NCBI GenBank assembly: GCA_030150585.1
Contig: JASLFM010000093.1
Coordinates: 1-24,363 of the forward strand
From: Acidovorax sp.
GTDB taxonomy: Bacteria; Pseudomonadota; Gammaproteobacteria; Burkholderiales; Burkholderiaceae_C
Reading direction: 5' to 3'
Length of the DNA: 24,363 bases
The notes under the pieces are model-generated. The model saw nothing but the letters and a program-made list of their open reading frames with translations. It made no database searches and was not told the DNA's origin. Shown piece after piece: positions 21,725 through 24,363 of the stretch (position 1 is its first letter; each line of letters opens with the position of its first letter). Position numbers and translations under genes: made by a program.

Positions 21725-21788
21725 ACGGTATCTCGGGTGCGGTACTTCAGAGATACCGTCAGAGATACCGTTTTTTTGACGGTATCTC
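21725..21788. repeat. Four GAGATACCGT words in front of the integrase
   Basis: The 10-base word GAGATACCGT occurs four times within 64 bases: inverted at 21725-21734, direct at 21750-21759 and 21762-21771, and inverted at 21779-21788. A degenerate GGTACTTC lies between the first two. The block covers the integrase promoter region. It could hold arm-type integrase sites, operators for an AlpA-like protein, or an autoregulation site. The repeats are seen directly; the function is inferred. Confidence 0.75.
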
Positions 21789-21815
21789 ATGGTACGTAGT
21801 GAAACGGCCTGAGAC

Positions 21816-21851
21816 AACAAAAAACCCGCAACGCTAGGAAACGTGCGGGTT
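21816..21851 (-). terminator. Rho-independent terminator of tRNA-Arg
   Basis: On the minus strand AACCCGCA (from 21851 down to 21844) pairs with TGCGGGTT (21830 to 21823), followed by a T-run (TTTTTTGTTG). It stands about 35 bases after the tRNA 3' end and insulates the integrase gene, which is on the same strand, from tRNA transcription. Confidence 0.75.
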
Positions 21852-21885
21852 CTGAGAGGTTGTGAGACTGTCTGAAATGCTGCTT

Positions 21886-21962
21886 TGGCCTGCCCGGAGG
21901 GACTCGAACCCCCGACCTGCTGCTTAGAAGGCAGCTGCTCTATCCAGTTGAGCTACGGGCAG
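21886..21962 (-). tRNA. tRNA-Arg (anticodon TCT)
   Basis: On the minus strand a full cloverleaf is seen: a 7-base-pair acceptor stem CTGCCCG/CGGGCAG, D-arm GCTC-AACTGGATA-GAGC, anticodon arm with CTTCTAA loop (anticodon TCT, reading AGA/AGG), T-arm with GGTTCGAGTCC, discriminator G and an encoded CCA (21886-21888). Without the CCA it spans 21889-21962. It is a known type of integration target, and the tyrosine integrase gene lies just beyond its 3' end. Confidence 0.93.
21895..21904. other. Candidate attR inside tRNA-Arg
   Basis: CGGAGGGACT, the part of the tRNA T-arm and acceptor repeated at 14925-14934. The tRNA is intact here, as expected when the element restores the 3' end on integration. 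Confidence 0.35.
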
Positions 21963-22123
21963 TGAAAGCGCGCGGTGGCCATCGGGCCGGCTCGCTCAAA
22001 AAGCGAACTGCGCGGGAGGCTGAATCATACCTGCGGCAACACGTTCTTCTGCGTTGCGTAGCAGGCGGGGGGCAAGGCGCAAACCGAAAGCACTTACTTA
22101 GATGCTCCATGCGCCGCCTCTGA

Positions 22124-22849
22124 TCACTGGGGCCGCAAGGCCTTCTGCGCGCTGGCGCGCACACTCTCTGCGGTCTGGCCGAAGAGCACCTTGCGTTGTT
22201 CGTCGGTCATGGCGCGGCGCTGGTCCTTGAGCAGGGCCAGGCCGCGCTGCACGGCGGGACGCTGCATCAGCGTGTCCATCCAGCGCTGCACGTGCGGAAA
22301 ATCGGCCAGCGAAATCTCGTAGGCCTCGTGCAGGCGCATCCAGGACAGGATGGCCATGTCGGCGATGCTGTATTCCGCGCCCGCCACGCAGGCCTGGGTG
22401 CGGCCAAGCTGCCCGTCGAGCACGCCGTACAGGCGGTTCACCTCGCGGCCGTAGCGGTCGATGGCGTAGGGCACCTTCTCAGGGGCGTAGTTCCGAAAGT
22501 GCCCGTTCTGGCCCGACATAGGGCCCAGGCCGCCCATCTGCCACATGAGCCACTGCATGACCTGGTAGCGCTCGCGCAGGCTTGTGGGCCAGAAGCGGCC
22601 GGTTTTCTCAGCCAGGTAGGCCAGGATGGCGCCGCTCTCGAAGAGGGCCACGGGCGCGCCGCCGCCCGGCGGCGCGTGGTCCACAATGGCCGGCATGCGG
22701 TTGTTGGGGCTGATGGCCAGGAATTCGGGCTTGAACTGGTCGCCCTGGCCGATGTTCACGGGAATGCAGCGGTAGGGTAGGCCGCATTCCTCGAGCATGA
22801 TGGAAATTTTCCAGCCGTTGGGCGTGGGCCAGTAGTACAGGTCGATCAT
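22124..22849 (-). CDS. yfcG: Glutathione transferase / disulfide-bond oxidoreductase, YfcG-like
   Basis: The 241-residue cytosolic protein begins at ATG 22849 with GGAG upstream; the frame is open to 22927, but that part lacks family likeness. The N-terminal thioredoxin-like domain has MIDLYYWPTPNGWKISIMLE, GQGDQFKPEFLAISPNNRMP and FESGAILAYLAEKTGRF, and the helical C-terminal domain has the nu-class signature GGLGPMSGQNGHF, then YSIADMAILSW. Thr and Asn in TPNGWK are the residues of the YfcG/YghU group, which reduces disulfides with two bound glutathione molecules. Neighbours are tRNA-Arg and the carboxypeptidase gene (85-base gap), so no special pathway is suggested. Confidence 0.88.
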   Translation of the reverse strand: MIDLYYWPTPNGWKISIMLEECGLPYRCIPVNIGQGDQFKPEFLAISPNNRMPAIVDHAPPGGGAPVALFESGAILAYLAEKTGRFWPTSLRERYQVMQWLMWQMGGLGPMSGQNGHFRNYAPEKVPYAIDRYGREVNRLYGVLDGQLGRTQACVAGAEYSIADMAILSWMRLHEAYEISLADFPHVQRWMDTLMQRPAVQRGLALLKDQRRAMTDEQRKVLFGQTAESVRASAQKALRPQ

Positions 22850-22934
22850 GGTTGGGGCTCCGGTCCGAAAGGGCGAAGACCCCAGCCTACCAGCGCGAGC
22901 GCGGCCGCGCTGGCGTGGGTCAATCACTCTCTCG

Positions 22935-24363
22935 TCAATCGCTCTCTTCGAAGACCAGCGACGGCGTGGACATCACGCGTGCCGTGTCCGACAGGCCCGT
23001 GATAAGCCGGTTGGCGAAGTAGCTGTTCTGCGTGTCTGGCTCCAGCGCGGCCACGGCCAGATTTGCCAGGGGCTGGTTCAGCGGCACGTAGTAGCTGCCG
23101 GCGGGCACGTCGATGGCGGCCCGCGTGGGGGTGACGTCTACGAGCACGATGTCGCCGGCACCCGCGACGGAGCCGCGCACGTCTTCGCGCACGCCCTCGC
23201 GGCGTGACGTCTCGGCGTAGGTGTCTGCCAGCACCGAGCCGGGCTCGGCCACGCGCATCACCTGCACGCCCAGCAGCCTGAGCCGCTCCACGGCCGTGTC
23301 TGCCGTGGGCGCGAGCCAGTAGCCGCAGGGCCGCGCGCGCGCCTTGAGGGTGCGCAGCTCCAGCGAGGAATTCCACTCCACCCGCACCGTGCGATCCGCG
23401 CCCGTGTCGGGGTCGAGCATGGCTAGGTCGTGCTGGCCCGGCGTGGGGCCGGCCTCGACGACCACCTGGCCGTGGCAGGCCTGCGCGCTCACGTCGCGCG
23501 CCACGTAGGAGCGCACCTGCTTGAGGCTGGTGGCGCGCTCGGCCGTGCTGCGCAGCGCGCTCGCGATGGCCGTGACCTGGGTGTGCACGCGGCGCTGGAT
23601 GTGCGCGCGGCCAATGCCCACGCCGCGCGTCTCGATCAGCAGGCTCACGGTGTTCTTGAGGCCGTTGACGTTGCGGCCCGTGTCGGGCTGGGTGCCGCCC
23701 ATCGACACGCGCAGGTCCTGCGGGTCGGTGGAGGTGGTGTAGTACCAGGCGCTGCTGAGGTTCTGCGCTCGCAGCGCGTCCACCATGGGGGCGTGGTACC
23801 ACTCGCGCGCGGCCTTGGTGACGAATTCGGGCACGTTGGCCGTGGTGGCGTACTGCAGCAGCGCGTCGTAGCGCTGGATGGCGTGGAACTTCTGCAGGAA
23901 GCGGCCCACGACGGTGTACTCGTGCGCGTCGAGCACGACGATGGGGCTGTAGTTGCGCACCAGCACGGCCAGGGCCTGCGCCTCGGGTGTGCTCAGCAGC
24001 AGGTGGTCGCGGTTCATGTCCACGCCGTTGGCCGTGGTGCGCTGGCCGGTGTCGGCGCCGTCGGGGTTGGCGCGTGGTACGAGCACGATGTTGATGCGCT
24101 CGAGCAACGGCTCCAGCAGACCGCCCGGTGCGAGCTCGCGTGCGACGACGAGCAGGGCCTCGCTTCCGGCGGGTTCGTCGCCGTGCTGCTGGCCCACCAG
24201 CACCACCGTGGGACGGCCGTCAGCCTCCAGGCTGGCCGGGTCTGCGCCCTTGGCGCGCGTGGCCACCAAACCCTGGATGGGCGTGCCCCGCTGGGAGTGG
24301 CCCAGATCGAGCACCGTCAGGCGCGTGCCACCGGCCGGGGGCTGGATCTCCAAGCGCTGCAGC
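22935..24363 (-). CDS. M14-family zinc metallocarboxypeptidase, N-terminus outside the window
   Basis: The frame is open to the window edge, so the first part (a signal peptide would be expected) is missing; at least 476 residues are seen. M14 zinc ligands are in GQQHGDEPAG (His and Glu of HxxE) and the later His of VVLDAHEYTVVG. NPDGADTGQRTTANGVDMNR carries the substrate-binding Arg, and LLIETRGVG holds the catalytic Glu. A C-terminal region of about 200 residues follows the peptidase domain and ends LVFEESD. A TTG at 24353 could start a shorter form, but upstream codons continue in frame. It is probably a periplasmic peptidase of broad M14 type; the substrate is unknown. Confidence 0.85.
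   Translation of the reverse strand, partial: LQRLEIQPPAGGTRLTVLDLGHSQRGTPIQGLVATRAKGADPASLEADGRPTVVLVGQQHGDEPAGSEALLVVARELAPGGLLEPLLERINIVLVPRANPDGADTGQRTTANGVDMNRDHLLLSTPEAQALAVLVRNYSPIVVLDAHEYTVVGRFLQKFHAIQRYDALLQYATTANVPEFVTKAAREWYHAPMVDALRAQNLSSAWYYTTSTDPQDLRVSMGGTQPDTGRNVNGLKNTVSLLIETRGVGIGRAHIQRRVHTQVTAIASALRSTAERATSLKQVRSYVARDVSAQACHGQVVVEAGPTPGQHDLAMLDPDTGADRTVRVEWNSSLELRTLKARARPCGYWLAPTADTAVERLRLLGVQVMRVAEPGSVLADTYAETSRREGVREDVRGSVAGAGDIVLVDVTPTRAAIDVPAGSYYVPLNQPLANLAVAALEPDTQNSYFANRLITGLSDTARVMSTPSLVFEESD

Larger units (their letters stand above)
14925..21904. mobile_element. ~7 kb integrated satellite-like element at tRNA-Arg
   Basis: The element runs from a tyrosine integrase beside the 3' end of tRNA-Arg(TCT) to a minus-strand gene ending at 14935. 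All nine genes lie on the minus strand, with tight overlaps at 14935-19193. The set is integrase, AT-rich cargo, two AlpA-like regulators, winged-helix protein, Toprim/DUF3987 primase-helicase and three small unknown genes. It matches the int-alpA-primase core of P4-like satellites and Gram-negative phage-inducible islands. No capsid, tail, relaxase or toxin genes are seen. The 10-base repeat CGGAGGGACT at 14925-14934 and 21895-21904 (inside the tRNA T-arm and acceptor) may mark the ends; an alternative left end at 14207-14219 would add the repeat-protein gene. Existence of the element is well supported, but the left edge is not. Confidence 0.75.

Overview
The window is a stretch of a GC-rich betaproteobacterial chromosome, most likely Comamonadaceae (the Acidovorax / Alicycliphilus / Comamonas / Delftia neighbourhood). 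This is judged from roughly 65% GC coding, an orphan Bug-type (TctC) binding protein, a CatM/BenM-type LysR regulator beside a combined cat-ben operon, and a YfcG-type glutathione transferase. The genus is an inference, because there is no rRNA or marker gene here.

Layout. 1-1011: a perfect FNR/Anr-type palindrome upstream of a secreted or anchored protein with two PilJ/NarX-type helical sensor modules. 1012-2445 (minus): an aldehyde dehydrogenase. 2446-3204: a decayed stretch holding the remnant of a cupin gene. 3205-4155 (minus): a CatM/BenM-like LysR regulator. 4156-4299: a divergent control region with two LysR-type dyads. 4300-14191 (plus): one long, tightly packed benzoate operon, catB-catA-benA-benB-benC-benD-benK-catC-bug-benE. 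It covers uptake (BenK, BenE, perhaps the Bug protein), benzoate to catechol (BenABC then BenD), and catechol to muconolactone and 3-oxoadipate enol-lactone (CatA, CatB, CatC). The enol-lactone hydrolase and later 3-oxoadipate steps are not in the window.

14192-14934: AT-richer intergenic DNA with a terminator, then a small secreted protein made of four almost identical 15-residue repeats whose DNA copies differ almost only at synonymous positions. About 14925-21904: a compact ~7 kb integrated element at the 3' end of a tRNA-Arg(TCT) gene. In order of transcription (all minus strand) it holds a tyrosine integrase, an AT-rich gene of unknown function, two AlpA-like small DNA-binding proteins, a small winged-helix-like protein, a Toprim/DUF3987 primase-helicase, and three small overlapping genes of unknown function. 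It has no relaxase, capsid or tail genes, so it looks like a phage-satellite (P4/PICI-like) or a minimal mobilizable island. The AT-rich gene is the best candidate for an undescribed cargo function.

21886-24363: the tRNA-Arg, a YfcG-type glutathione transferase and the C-terminal part of an M14 zinc carboxypeptidase that runs off the window end.
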